This document shows, piece after piece, positions 44,504 to 56,756 of a stretch of DNA of 64,000 nucleotides (positions are counted from its first letter, which is position 1; every line of letters starts with the position of its first letter). Origin of the DNA: Arbacia lixula. Lineage: Eukaryota; Echinodermata; Echinoidea; Arbacioida; Arbaciidae. Position numbers and translations under genes: made by a program. Under the pieces are notes generated by a model. It was not told where the DNA came from. It did no database searches and saw only the letters and a list, made by a program, of their open reading frames with translations. Location of the stretch: positions 6,648,851-6,712,850 of the forward strand of contig OZ022591.1 of the NCBI GenBank assembly GCA_963669155.1, in the 5' to 3' direction.

Positions 44504-45774
44504 AAGCAGTAGACTCTCAACAAAGAGACTCGGAAAATTACTCAGCATTGACATTCAGTTGTTACCATGTGCAATATTCATTGTCTTCGTAGAGCAAAGT
44601 AAACACTGCTCAGAAATGGGGAGTATTCATAGCATTTTAAATTTCAAAAGTGGACCAAATAATCTGCAATTCTAGTATCCACCAGAGTACACTCATTTGA
44701 AATACACTTCAACTACATATTGTGTGTAAGATATGGGATTTTAGTCATTGTTGGGGGTTATCTTGGATTTTTGTTGGGGATAGGAGATCACTTATTCACA
44801 TGGATATGTTGTATACAAATTGTCTGAACAAAGTATGACCTCAAATGTGATTGTGTAAAATTAATCTGTAGAATACTGTTAAGTATGTTATTGGTATATA
44901 TTGCATTATGTAACATGTGTATCTGTTTTAAAATATTATGTACAGTCTACTGTTGAACGCACAAGTTTTCACAATTTTATTGAACAAATCTTTTAATCAA
45001 ATTCGCCAAAAATATTTTCTTGCCAAGTACATACAAGTACATGTATATGTAGATTATAAGACACTCATATCGACATACAATCTGTGAAGTATGTAATTTG
45101 CCCATATTTTGAAGTTAAAAGTTTCTGAATTAAAAGTATGGAATGCCAAATCTATCAGTATGAGGTTTGTCAAGATTATTAAGTGTGATTGCTTTAATTA
45201 AGTGACAATCAAGTGGGCAAGTATTAGTGTTTCTTAAGGAATGTATTAATCATTGAAAGCAATCAGTGGCACTTTTATATTGATTGATCACAATTTTGCC
45301 CTACTCTGACAAAAGGAAGCAAGTGACAAATCACTCAAATCTGGGTTATTGGTATTCTTGGATTGTACCCAGCAATCCCTTCATACATCCAAAGTCTGGA
45401 CAAGAAATATTAATCTTGCTGCGAGATATTCAATCTAACATGATGTGGTGTTGCACTAATGTCAATGCAAGTGACAGACACATTTTACTTATTTACAAGA
45501 AAAGTCTCTTTTGTCAGTTACTTTCTTTTGTCAGAATTTCATGCCAGGCTTTTGGAAGATAGCAATCATTCTGCTTTTTTTCGATCACAAGAACAATGCA
45601 ATGTATGAAATGTTGCTTTTTTTTTTTGCTCGTTGTCTTGCCTCAAGATTCATCAATCAGCCGAAAAAATATAACAGGCTGCCTTACAAGTAATATATCA
45701 TGGGCTTATTCAAGTACTTTAGATGAAAATACACTAAGAAATGCACGATATTGAAAAACTATGTGATATTTCTG

Positions 45775-45780
45775 AATAAA
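45775..45780 (+). promoter_or_regulatory. Candidate SFI1 polyadenylation signal
   Basis: AATAAA about 1.27 kb after the stop, within AT-rich sequence. Further AATAAA motifs near 46023 and 46332 are alternatives. No way to choose from sequence alone. Confidence 0.35.
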
Positions 45781-46349
45781 GTTGTTTTATAAATACTGTT
45801 ATATTAGAACATTTTGAAACATATAATTCCTTGCTAAGGATGGAATATTACACTTTGGTTACAATATAACACTGAATTCAGAATATGGGAAAGTATTTTA
45901 AACAATGTTTTTTCCGTTTTTTTTTTTTTTATCCACAAACTTCCAAAAGCACAATTATCTACACCAAATTATATTAAATATTGTATGTAAAGCACGATTT
46001 ATGATCACTTTAAAGGTATTAAATAAATGTGCACTTAATGTATACATGATGTATTCTAAATGAATGCTTACTGAATTCTTAATGTATTCTATTAAACAAT
46101 TGTGTATGTTTGATGTTTGTTCTTGTGGTGGATGATGATGATGCAATTTTCGAGATACATGTATTCCACTCATTCGGGTGCTGGGGTATGATTTCTTTAC
46201 TTGTTTTTGCAGTTTTTGCCAAACTTATATCGGTGCCATGTTTAGTTGTGTTGTATAGTCTCTGACGGTCTAAAATGTGTTGTTATTTATACTGGTAGCT
46301 TGATTTAGGGATGGTATAATCAAATACATGAATAAAGGCATTTGGGTTT

Positions 46350-46660
46350 AAAGGGAATATACTGTACTGGGAAGACAAAAGGCCTTCAAAAGGTGATCAT
46401 GCACAATCTTCTTGCCAATGGTCTTAAATTCATGTATTGTTCATTTTAGAAACTTGCTGAAAGTCATTTGCCCTCAAATGAGCCAGATTTTAAGTAATTA
46501 GGGATTAAATCACAAAACCTCAAATTGTTCGGCCCGAACATCTCAATGATTTGTGATTTAATCACAAATTCTAACATGGACAATACATAAATTTAAGACC
46601 ATTGACAAGAATAACGCACAATCACCTTTTAAGGCCTTTTGTCTTCCCAGTACAGTATAC
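46350..46660. mobile_element. Hairpin MITE family D, copy 1
   Basis: Starts AAGGGAATATACTGTACTGG and ends CTTCCCAGTACAGTATA in inverted orientation; inner arms (GGCCTT, AAAAGGTGAT, CTTGC, TTAAATT) also pair. Within the SFI1 3' flank. Confidence 0.8.
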
Positions 46661-48016
46661 ATGTAAATTACTTTCAAATGAGGTGCAGAAAAATTGTCTG
46701 ATTTTTTTTATTAATTTTATCTGTACTCTTCACTTTACGAGCCGATCTTAGTTACTTTCAATATATTTTGCATTTCAAATCATTATGCAACCAAATTTTC
46801 TATAATGCTTTAAAACCTATCATCCATTAACTGTGTTTTTTCTTTATCTTTTCATCTCACACCTCCTTTTTACTGTCTCAGTATATTATCATTCCCATAA
46901 GCGAAATCCTCAGAATATTGTTGTTAGATACATGTCTGACAAAGCAACAACTTAGTAAAGGTTACATAGATACTGTACAATCAATTTTATATGAACAAGT
47001 TCTGAATATGCAACAGGGTATTCTCCATAAGAGGTTGCTATATTAATGTGTATCTACAGAATGTACAAACTTAACAATAGCTGTTTTATTCATGTACCCC
47101 TAATACTTTTCCTGTTTTCTCATCACCTTTCAAGCTTGATCAATCACTTTTTCTTTCTCTGGTGCAATTTATATGTACATGTATTTTTTTATACTAATAT
47201 GAACAGGTATAGCAATTTCAGTATTCAACATTGTATTGAATGAATAAATTATCTCACTTTTTATGAACACGCACTGTATTTGAATTGTCTTGTTCATTGC
47301 TTCATATATTTATTGGTTGCTGTGTATCTGCTGAATTTAGCTCTCCCTTGTCTCATTTACATGCAACATTATTCTCCTGACATTAAAATAATTATACAAA
47401 TAGAGTAAAACAATTCATTCTCCAGAATAATTCAGAATATTTTATTAAGTGTGTTACATGCACAGTTCACTCAATAGTTAATGCTTCTTTAATGATGACT
47501 TTAAAAACATTACAACTACAAATATTAATATATTTCATGTGTTCTTCATTATCGCCATTCCCTGTGTCATGGTTCATAAAATGAAATGTACATTGTTTTG
47601 TAAATGTCATATAATCTTCTGTTTTCATATACTGTACTCCTAAAAGGAAAACTGATGAAAAGCAAACCTTAGCAGATATGTCAAAATACACATGTGCTGT
47701 GTAAAGGCTGACATTTTTTAAATGTGTAGACCTCTATTCTCTATTAGTTTGAAATATATTTTGAGGCTTTATGATGTAACTTCATTTTTAACCATCAATA
47801 TTTAAAAAAAAATATTCAAGGATTATTGGAGGATAATCTCTGCAAAGAATTGAACCTTGTGCTTCATAAGGATCCTACAAAAAGATGGCTGAATAGTTAA
47901 AATGGCATTTTATTACAACAATCTCTACAAAATAGGTTCTAATTCAATCCATATCTTCTGATACAGGGCTACATCATTAAAATATACAAAATGGTTGATA
48001 TTGTTGATTGCATTAA

Positions 48017-48707
48017 CCCTAATACTGCCGGGGTATTTCAAAGCTTGTTATTACCGGGGGGGGGGGGGGGGGGGGCCATTATGGCCCCCCCCCTGAGATC
48101 TCGGCCATGGGTCGCCCGATTGCCGATTTTTTTTTTTGACTAATTCATTTATGCTAATTTATGCGAGAAATCATAGATTCTGGTATTTCTCACTAAATAA
48201 AGCCTCAGGAATAGCAATTTTTGGTACAAATGTCTTTCATAACTACCTCATCAATTCTTGAAAGAAAAAGATAGGTTGCGGTAATTATTTCTTATGTATT
48301 TAATTGTTTTGCAATTTCCTTATGTATTTCTTTGTTTTTCGTCAAGCGTTTTTTTGCTATTTGACAAAATTACAACCACATTTCATTTTATATTGCTCAA
48401 AAATATTTGAAACAATGATAACACTTATTAGAAAAGTATTTACATAAATTGGAAAAGCTCCTGATTTTATCCATAGGATTGTACACAGTCATATAGAGAA
48501 ATAGCGAAATTTCAGTGACATGTGTTCGGTAAACGTAATCTGACACCCGCACGGTAGGTCCGATCGCCATAAATTTGGTATCAAAATGTGCGGGAAGGAT
48601 CAGAGAAAAAAGTCAAGAAATTTCGTTTTGAAATATTGAGGCGTTAGGAAGTACCGACAAAACTTCGACAGGGGGGGGCCATAATGCCCCCCCCAGGAGT
48701 ATTAGGG
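48017..48707. mobile_element. piggyBac-like MITE 2 (TTAA target)
   Basis: 691 bases with ends CCCTAATACT and AGTATTAGGG, flanked by TTAA at 48013-48016 and 48708-48711. Subterminal G/C runs, GGGGGCCATTATGGCCCCC-like, are near both ends. No transposase ORF. Confidence 0.8.
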
Positions 48708-50149
48708 TTAAAGAAATTATGCAGAAAGTGGTACTGTTTTCATCCATGCACAGTTATGGTCTATACATGTATCGTACAACTCAATTGTTCTCTACATGCA
48801 GACATGATGTATGATGAACTCTATGTAACAAGTTCACTTCAGAGATTATATTTTGATATAAACTTCATTACCAGATAATTATTGCGGTACTTTCCATTGC
48901 AAAATATAATTATAATTAGGTCTTAGGAACAAAACCGTAATGCTTAGTCATTTCTTCATTATTGAATACAATACAATATAATTCTACCCAATAACGGCTA
49001 ATCAAAACAGGTGGTTCTTTACATGTACATGCATCTACCCTTATCTTTCCTTACTACCCTTTTTGAAAAGATATCAAAAAGTAACACTGCAATTAGCTAA
49101 TTAGTATCAATTACACCAGACATAATGACAAAGATGAAACAACGGGACATAATTCCTCCCTTTTTGTCAATACATCCCTCTGCGAGTTTGATCCATGTAA
49201 AGTAGCAATATACCTCTCCAAAAATGATACACACTATTCATTTCCATGAATTCCCATGGGAACAAGGATTTCAAGATGTGCACTAAGCTGGAAGACTAAC
49301 ACCTTGAAACATTGTTTGCAAAATTATGCCGAACTCTGTATATGCAATCGTATGAGCTACATGTACTGGTACTTATTATAATTTTTCTAGGATCACAAAC
49401 ATTTCATTCTCTTGTTTTATACTTCACAGGTACAGAGACACTTTATTTCTCGTTCACGACACTACTACCTTACTCTCATTTGAACGTATTCGATGATGCT
49501 TCACAGTTCACACAAGAGTTTAAAATACAAGGAAATATTCCAGTTTGGCATTTCAACTAAAATCAGCAGCGACAAAATCATTGTAAGATTAGTTCATGTG
49601 AGAGTGATTCCATGCTACCACTTACTACAATGGTAATCCTAGGAGTAATTTTTTCTTTTGGTTCCAAACATGGGGAGTCCACCGAATAGAATGTCTAATC
49701 CTATCCCTAAAAATAGAACCCACCTACTGTGCCATACCCCAAACCTCCCATGGCACCCCAGTCTGATGATCTAGGTAAGCTTTTCTATGATATGACCTTT
49801 CACGGCATACATTCTTCTTGCTCCATCCTTTGCTTGGCTAGCACAAGCATTAGCATCAGCAGACAACGATCTTCACAGTTTTCACTGTCACTTGCTCTTC
49901 CTCCCTCCATCTCTATCTCTCGACATGTACCTCTCAATTTCTCCATATCCACTCTCTGCGTCTTTCTCTTATCATACTCTTTCTATCCCTCTCTCTGACT
50001 CTGCTCTTTCCGTCTCTCGCTCGCTCACTCTCTATCCAGCTGTCTCTTGATCAAAGTGTTTTTGATCAATTCATTACCAACATTTCCTTCCAGTTGCAAC
50101 TTGCAATAGGATTTTCTTCTCTTACTGCAGAACCATTTGCAGTCCAACA

Positions 50150-50155
50150 TTTATT
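50150..50155 (-). promoter_or_regulatory. Candidate SZRD1 polyadenylation signal
   Basis: AATAAA on the minus strand about 770 bases after the SZRD1 stop. The 3' UTR would include a (CA)n tract at 50629-50661. Confidence 0.35.
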
Positions 50156-50628
50156 TTTTCAGTTGCTTCTGCACCTGGATGGGGCCAGCTTTTGACCTTT
50201 CCTTCAGCTATCTTTATCACTTCAACATTGTCATCCCCTCAGTTTGGAAAAAGCTTGTCATCAAAATTGCCTCCCAACTGCAACCTTTCGACAAGGTTTT
50301 TTTCAGATATTTAACTCAATCCATCATAAGATGTACATGGGTCAATCTGCATACTCACTAGGCTACAGTAGCTTGTAACAGTAGCTTGTAACAGCAGCTT
50401 GTAACCTCATCTTAGATTGTTTCTCTCTTAGCAGAATCTAATGCAGCATTGGGTACAACAGAGACCTTTCAACTTCATTCAACTTGAAGGCTGTTTCTAT
50501 GAGCGCAGTTATACTTTGCCATTCATGCAACAATCCCTATATCCAACCATACAGGTGTCTCCTGCTAGATGGCATGGGCTCCAAGTTGTCTGTCACACAG
50601 GCACACACATACACACAGACAGACATGG

Positions 50629-50661
<33 letters not shown>
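50629..50661. repeat. (CA)n microsatellite
   Basis: About 16 CA units in the SZRD1 3' flank. Confidence 0.9.
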
Positions 50662-50665
<4 letters not shown>

Positions 50666-50922
50666 CATGCTCATATGCATGCCCAAACATCATGCATACG
50701 GAAATACATACACACTGACACATTCTTACACACGGACAGACAACCTGCACTAGCGAGCAACATACTGTTCCGCAACAGCTGGTGCCTGCATTGGAAACAC
50801 TGAAGCCGGTTGCCATGTAGAATAGAAGTTGGTATAGTCTCTGTAACGATGGATGTTCTGTTTTCTGTCTTTCTCCCCCACTCTCAATGTTAGGCCACGA
50901 TGCGACATCTGTCTTGCCTTCA

Positions 50923-50980
50923 TTACCTCTTGGACGACCCTTGCCCTGAAGATGACCCGCCATCTTTCCCTCTGGTGTTA
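50923..50980 (-). CDS. SZRD1: SZRD1 exon 5 (terminal)
   Basis: Acceptor TAATGTCAG, phase 2 in; reads SNTRGKDGGSSSGQGSSKR and TAA. A related copy of the acceptor and first bases lies 166 bases upstream in transcript direction (51146). Confidence 0.85.
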
Positions 50981-53900
50981 CTGACATTACAAATGACAAA
51001 GAAAAATGACATTAGACAGTGCAAAGAATAGTGATTTACAATAAGAACAATAAGAACTCATTTTCGGATGAAAGAGAAGACACACTCCCAGATAAGAATT
51101 AATGGCATGAGATGACCTGCCCTGTTCCGCTCTGGATTCATATTTACTGAAATTACTAATGACACAAATAAAAAATAAATGAATGTGTATAGAATAATAA
51201 TACTAATTCTTAAAATATCACTTGTGTGAGACTTGTCCAGAAGAACTCATAGAATGAGTCAGAGCAAATAAGCACAAGATTACCTGGGTGGGGCTTCGGA
51301 GAAATCTGTCTCTGCTGAACCAAGAATCCTCAGTCTTGCCTGCTTGTATTCTTCCTCTCGCTCTGCCAAAGTCTTCGGCTTTGCCTGAATGAACAAGGCG
51401 AGTACATACATCGATATCAAAAGTAATATACAACTCATTACAGATGAAAAGGTAAATGAATACACAATCTATTCTTTCTGGATGCTATATGACCATTTCA
51501 ATTCTTTCCGAAAGTAAATATCTTGAACTAGATATCTCCAGTTGTAAATTAAAATATCCCCATTTCAATTGTTAAATATATTATGAATGGAATATCCCCA
51601 TTGTGAATTGCTGGAACTTCCATACATTTCGTACCTTCAGAAACGCATTTGCTTCAAACTTTGCATGAACATTAAGAAGATTCTCTCACACTCTGCTCCA
51701 GCCCATCTCCAAGGCATGGTTTCTTCATATGAACCTGCATGATCACTACGCTCAATGTCAGATAAAAGCCTCCTGAAAATTTGGGGGAAGCGTGCTATCA
51801 ATTGGTGACAAAAGTATGTATGACAGCTCTAAAAATATGAAGTAGTCTCCTACATAATGTTCATCATTAGAAATTTTGAAGAAACACTTAAGAACATACC
51901 TATTTTTTTGAGTAAACTTTTCCTATTCTTTTTAATTTATATGGTATTATTTGACTATTGTAAGTGCTATGGTATTTCTGGTGTATAGCGTGCATAAACA
52001 CCCATATTATTATTATTATTATCACCTTGTTGACGTCCTTGGTCTCGGCAGGGTTCTGGTCGCCTCCAGCCTCAGTAGGTCTCTTGAGAATCCTGAGCTG
52101 GGGTTGGTAAGACGTCCGGTGAGAGTCTTCTGGTGTGGGCACTACCACCGGGGTGGTAGCCTGCTTCTGCCTGATAGAGGGGGAGGAGGAGGAGGATAGT
52201 ACAGGGAATTTAACCTAATGTTTCTAATACCATCGGTATCACTACTAATACAAAATCATTATTCACAGCTGTGAAGTCATCAAAGAAACCATCAAAATAA
52301 GAAAGTTGAAGTTAAAATACCTAGATAGTACTACGGTATCATCATCAGCAAAAAATGTACATGTTTTTTCAACTTAAACACTTTAAATACATTTCAGCTC
52401 AAAGGAATTGAAAAAAGGGGAAAGGGAAAGGGAAGAAAGGGAAGGAGCCACAGTTTTAAACTCTGGTATATTTTGTCCAGTTCATCATGAAACACAATGC
52501 TTTGAGCTGTATTGTATGATATTTGAGAGAAAATATGTCTGCAACAAATAGAAGAAAAACTAGAAACAAAGAAGAAGTGGTACACAGAACAAGTAAAAGA
52601 GCAGTACTGGTAGAAACTCATCATAGCAAATCATCATGACTAAGATTTTTTAAACATTTTGAGCAAGACACCTACTTTTGATTATCTCGTTCCCTCTGGG
52701 CCTCTGCCAGTTTCTTGTCAAGGACCTGAAAAAAAGCAAAAACAACAAGAAAAATTAAAAATAACAAACTTTTAGCTTCAACAAGAAATAAACTAGACAT
52801 TTGGCAAAACTTCTTGAAAATTCCTTTCTGGTTTTTGCATGGCAAAACATAACAATAACAGAAATAATAGTGTCTACAGTGCCTTGATCAGTTAAACAGT
52901 ACTTAAGATGTTTCTAATTCTTCTAAAATTGTATCAATTTTGATTACCAGGCAGGCAGGTGCATTCATTTCTTGATATAGACCTACTTGTTTAGAGATTA
53001 CCGTTTTCATGGTTTTTAAGAGTCTATGTCTGACCGTACTACCGACTATTTTTTTATTGCGGTGACCCACTAGGTTATTTATTTGTTGCGTGGTGCTGAC
53101 CATTTTAAATTGCAGAAAATTTACCAATATTACCTGGTGGGTTAAAATATTCCGGGCACCTGGCTAACTTTGCAAGCCTTGGCCTGGGTTTGAAGACAAC
53201 AATCTCAGATTCTGAATTCACACCATACCTGCTACATGTGTAATATACTTGCTGTATATATACACATGTTCAGGAACTTCAGGTCCATAGGGAATTGTGG
53301 ATATTGTGCACATAAATTGTGGTGACTTCAAAACCATGAATTCTTGGACTGTTTTAAAGTCTTCCCAAGATTCATATATTAATTCCATGCCCCCAAACCT
53401 TAAAAATAATATCACTTTACCAATTCATTAGGAGAAAATCCAAGATTTATTCCCATTCAGCTTATGTAGTAGCGTCTGCTCTCTGCTATGTTAACACGTC
53501 GAATGACCGTTATTAGCATACGAAAAGAAATTTCCACCGTGACTAGTCTTTATCAAAGTCTGATGGCATTATTAAGCTCATAATTTGTAGAAGCTCATAT
53601 GTCAAGTTTTGTAGCAGACAAAAAATAAAAACTTTGTACCCAGGTTATAATGAACATTTATGTGCGTCAATGAATATAAATAAATAAAACTGCCAACTTA
53701 ATGAGATTTTGTCATTTATTTCTAAATTATAAATCGTAACAACATTTAAGCACAAATAATATCGCGAGGGCTATTGTGTGCACAGCTGGATGTTTACAAA
53801 CATGCTATCGGCACTTCTTTTGCTGAGCCAACTATCGTCCTCCCCGTTAAGTGTCAAATAAGGGCTAGGGGGAGCTACGAACTTTTACACAATATTTTCC

Positions 53901-54371
53901 AGAGGTTAGAAATCTGACGAGTCGTGAAACCTGATTAGCAAAACTAGGCCTACTTAGAATTGTGAGTAAAAGATTATGTCTTTCATTTTAATTTGCGAAT
54001 CATATTCCAATTAGTGCAAGGAAGACGGCCTGCAAGTGATTTCAATTTATTTATGCAAATTAAATGGTTATGGGTATTTGAAATCATAGGCCGTTCTGCC
54101 TTACTTCGTACACACGGTATGGAGTTTGAAGCTGGTGATTCACACCCCACTTTTCAGTCACATCACACACACAGAAAATATCGTACGGGACCACCTTAAG
54201 CTCTAAACCGTGCCTAATCATTTCGTACGTTCCGAACTGGTGCATTTTCACTCACTTACACAACATTCTCTTCACACAAAATATCACACATGCATTATCA
54301 ACGAATTTATAACTTACTCCACTGTCAGCCATATCTTCCCAACTATCCCAAACTTCTTCGGAATCCTCCAT
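50923..54371 (-). CDS. SZRD1: SZRD1 (SUZ RNA-binding domain-containing 1), whole gene span
   Basis: Five exons join to 135 residues with consistent phases. The start MEDSEEVWDSWEDMADSG matches the conserved SZRD1 N terminus. A SUZ motif, LRILKRPT, is at residues 60-67, and a SUZ-C motif, AKPKTLAEREEEYKQARLRI, then LGSA, at 84-107. The end is Gly/Ser-rich with a basic SSKR tail, as in vertebrate SZRD1 (152 residues). SUZ domains bind RNA; SZRD1 is a small cytosolic protein with limited functional data. Convergent with SFI1, whose stop is 6.4 kb away. Confidence 0.92.
51090..51165 (-). repeat. Duplicate of the SZRD1 exon 5 acceptor and start
   Basis: Minus strand ATTTCAG then TAAATATGAATCCAGAGCGG parallels ATGTCAG then TAACACCAGAGGG at exon 5; both continue to a shared GGTCATCT. 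The intron bases before the acceptors are also alike. In the same phase it would read SKYESRAEQGRSSH and run on without the basic SSKR end. Either a decayed copy or an alternative terminal exon. Confidence 0.6.
51284..51384 (-). CDS. SZRD1: SZRD1 exon 4 (SUZ-C motif)
   Basis: Acceptor TTCATTCAG, phase 0 in, phase 2 out before GTAATC. Contains AEREEEYKQARLRILGSA, then TDFSEAPP. Confidence 0.92.
52026..52170 (-). CDS. SZRD1: SZRD1 exon 3 (SUZ motif)
   Basis: Acceptor CTCTATCAG, phase 2 in, phase 0 out (AAC AAG before GTGATA). Contains PQLRILKRPTEAGG. The donor runs straight into an (ATT)n tract in the intron. Confidence 0.92.
52393..52515. mobile_element. Hairpin MITE family A, copy 4 (internally deleted)
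   Basis: Left arm from CAGCTCAAAGGAATTG through CATGAAACACAATGC joined directly to the right terminus TTTGAGCTGTATTGT. Lies in SZRD1 intron 2. Confidence 0.75.
52676..52725 (-). CDS. SZRD1: SZRD1 exon 2
   Basis: Acceptor TTTTTTTCAG, phase 0 in, phase 2 out before GTAGGT. Reads VLDKKLAEAQRERDNQ, a charged helix aligned with the LEKKLKITQKE region of vertebrate proteins. Confidence 0.88.
54318..54371 (-). CDS. SZRD1: SZRD1 exon 1
   Basis: ATG at 54371 to a GTAAGT donor, 18 codons, phase 0. Acidic peptide with two Trp residues, the family's hallmark start. Confidence 0.92.
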
Positions 54372-54440
54372 TATATGAAAACAAAGCAAATGGCTGGATC
54401 CTGTCAGTTAGCTGCAAGAACACTATGAATATGTATTAGA

Positions 54441-54448
54441 TGACGTCA
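54441..54448. promoter_or_regulatory. CRE/ATF palindrome in the SZRD1 promoter
   Basis: TGACGTCA, the full consensus CRE bound by CREB/ATF factors, lies 70 bases upstream of the SZRD1 ATG in a region without other ORFs. Position supports a promoter role; occupancy is inferred. Confidence 0.55.
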
Positions 54449-54506
54449 CGAAACTAGGTACTAGTTATACTGTATACACCCACTTTACTCCATGTCCAGT
54501 CGCTCG

Positions 54507-54979
54507 TCTGGCAAGCCGTTTTAACATTTATTCCTATTTCTTGATATCACGAATTCGATTTCTTGATATCAAGAATTCGACTTCTTGATATCAAGACTTC
54601 GACTTCTTGATATCAAGACTTCGACTTCTTGATATCAAGAATTCGACTTCTTGATATCAAGAATTCGATTTCTTGATATCAAGAATTCGACTTCTTGATA
54701 TCAAGAATTCGATTTCTTGATATCAAGAATTGCCATTGCTTAACTACACAAAACCATTTCTTTATATCAAGAATTCGAATTCTTGATATCAAGAAGTCGA
54801 ATTCTTGATATCACGAATTCGATTTCTTGATATCAAGAAATCATTTTCTGATATCAAGAATTCGAATTGTTGATATCAAGAAATGGTTTTGTGTAGTTAA
54901 GCAATGGCAATTCTTGATATCAAGAAATCGAATTCGTGATATCAAGAAATAGGAATAAATGTTAAAACGGCTTGCCATA
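54507..54979. mobile_element. Palindromic satellite-bearing foldback element
   Basis: Ends TGGCAAGCCGTTTTAACATT and its reverse complement; the whole 470 bases is one inverted repeat. The left arm holds about eight tandem 22-bp units, TTCTTGATATCAAGAATTCGAC, whose first 16 bases are a perfect palindrome. A second paired block (AATTGCCATTGCTTAACTAC) is at 54728-54762 and 54881-54915. CGCTCG at 54501-54506 and 54980-54985 may be the target duplication. No ORF. Confidence 0.85.
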
Positions 54980-55218
54980 CGCTCGCACGGTATGTTTGCG
55001 TAAAATGGTTAAACAATCGTGTAAAAAAAAAAATATTCGCCTCCGGGCGGACAAGTTCGGTTTAGCAGCTGTTTTGGGGATAAAACGAGTCTAGAATCTA
55101 GACTAGCACGACAGTCGAGACTACATACAGGCACGATCGTCGAGACTGGCACGTCCCTTTACTAGTATGACTTCCAGAATCCAAATTACAGACAAGAAAT
55201 CTTAGGTACGTATATAGA

Positions 55219-55426
<208 letters not shown>

Positions 55427-55435
55427 ACAGCGTGA

Positions 55436-55535
55436 TACATCCTGTAAACATGGTAAATGGATGAAAAACGCGTTGGATAAAAATCTTGGAACCAGGTGGA
55501 TTGGAACCTGCAATCTACTGTATACCGGGCATTTC
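55436..55535 (-). mobile_element. tRNA-derived SINE, copy 4
   Basis: Minus strand includes a good B-box, GGTTCCAATCC (55499-55509), then CTGGTTCCAAGATTTTTATC and the tail to GTTTACAGGATG. Its 3' end abuts the (AGT)n array. Confidence 0.72.
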
Positions 55536-55939
55536 ATTCATTTAGAGGACGGAGCATTGGAAATACTTCAGAAAGCCCTTTCACTAAAAACATATGGATA
55601 TAGTTTTTTACATGTGGTCATGGTAGTTGTATTAGAAAAAAAAGCAGAAAAATAATATTTCTTCAATGCATGGGGAAGGGGTAGAGTGGATGAGGACAAT
55701 GATGACGGGTGTAATAGGTAGGGAAACAGGGTGGGGGAGAGAGGTGGAACGATGGTATGAACGAGGATATCTTGATCAATGGGAATGAATGGTGGTGGAA
55801 GAGCATTCAGGGGAGGACGTCAAAGGAAAGGCGGCAGAGGGAGAAAACAAATCAGATGAGAGACGAGGGGAGATAATGAAGATAAATAAAATGAGAGGGA
55901 GGTAGGGAGAGATGTGGGGAGTAGAAAGTGAAGTAAAAA

Positions 55940-56165
55940 GAGTAAAGAGGGAGATAGAGAGAGAGGGGGGGCGGGGAGGCGGAGAGGAGGAGAGAATAAG
56001 AGAGAGAGAGAGAGGAGAAGAGAAAGAGAGGGGAGAGAGAGATAATAAGAGAAAGAGAGAGAAGAGAGATAATAAGAGAAAGAGAGAGAAGATCGAGAGA
56101 GAGAGAAGAGAAAGGTAAAGAGAGAGAGAATGATAAAAAGAGAGAGAGAGCGAGAGACAGAGAGG

Positions 56166-56196
<31 letters not shown>

Positions 56197-56280
56197 CGGA
56201 GAGGGAATAAAAGAGAGAGAGAGAGAGAATAAGAGAGAGAATAAGAGAAAGAGAGAGAGAGATAGAAAGAGATAGAGAAT

Positions 56281-56329
<49 letters not shown>

Positions 56330-56360
56330 AGAAGAAGAAGAAAGAGAGAGAGAGAGAGCG
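55940..56360. repeat. GA-rich tract
   Basis: Over 400 bases of almost pure purine on the plus strand with a terminal poly-G run. The Ser/Leu-rich minus-strand ORF is an artefact. Confidence 0.9.
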
Positions 56361-56756
56361 GGGGGGGGGGGGAGGGGAGGAGATGGCAAAGTAGAAGTGA
56401 AGTTGCTTTTAAATGTTTATAACTCTACAAGGGATATTGGGATTGGCAAGAACGTGTCTGTAAGGGCTGTTTCCATCCGATTGTTACGGATGCTATCGTC
56501 CACTTCATCATCATGACAGCATGTGCCTAAGAAAATGTCTATCACTTTGTGCCTTAACTTTATGTTCATCTGCTTATGAAAAACGTGTGCTTTATCATGA
56601 TTTATTCTAAGCTGATGTTTGGTATTTCTTCTGAAGTTTTATTTTGTATCATGATAATGTACCTGTTTTATCATGCAATTTGTACAATTCAGACTTCCAA
56701 TGAGCATAATCATGACATTATGCTCAATTATTTTTCATGTAACTCTTGAAACGAAT

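Larger units (their letters stand above)
44504..50149. other. Intergenic region between convergent SFI1 and SZRD1 3' ends
   Basis: AT-rich DNA with SFI1 3' UTR in the first 1.3 kb, a hairpin MITE at 46350-46660 and a piggyBac-like MITE at 48017-48707. Remaining parts (46661-48012, 48712-50149) show no supported gene. Confidence 0.6.

Noticed and set aside
42008-42475. His/Thr/Pro-rich ORF over (GGT)n
   Set aside because: Microsatellite translation.
50441-50803. 120-codon ORF around the (CA)n tract
   Set aside because: Thr/His repeats from the microsatellite; lies in the SZRD1 3' flank.
54601-54730. CRISPR-like array of regularly spaced 22-bp units
   Set aside because: There are no unique spacers; units are contiguous, palindromic and mirrored in the other arm, in a eukaryotic context.
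55820-56389. 189-codon Ser/Leu-rich ORF
   Set aside because: Translation of the GA tract.
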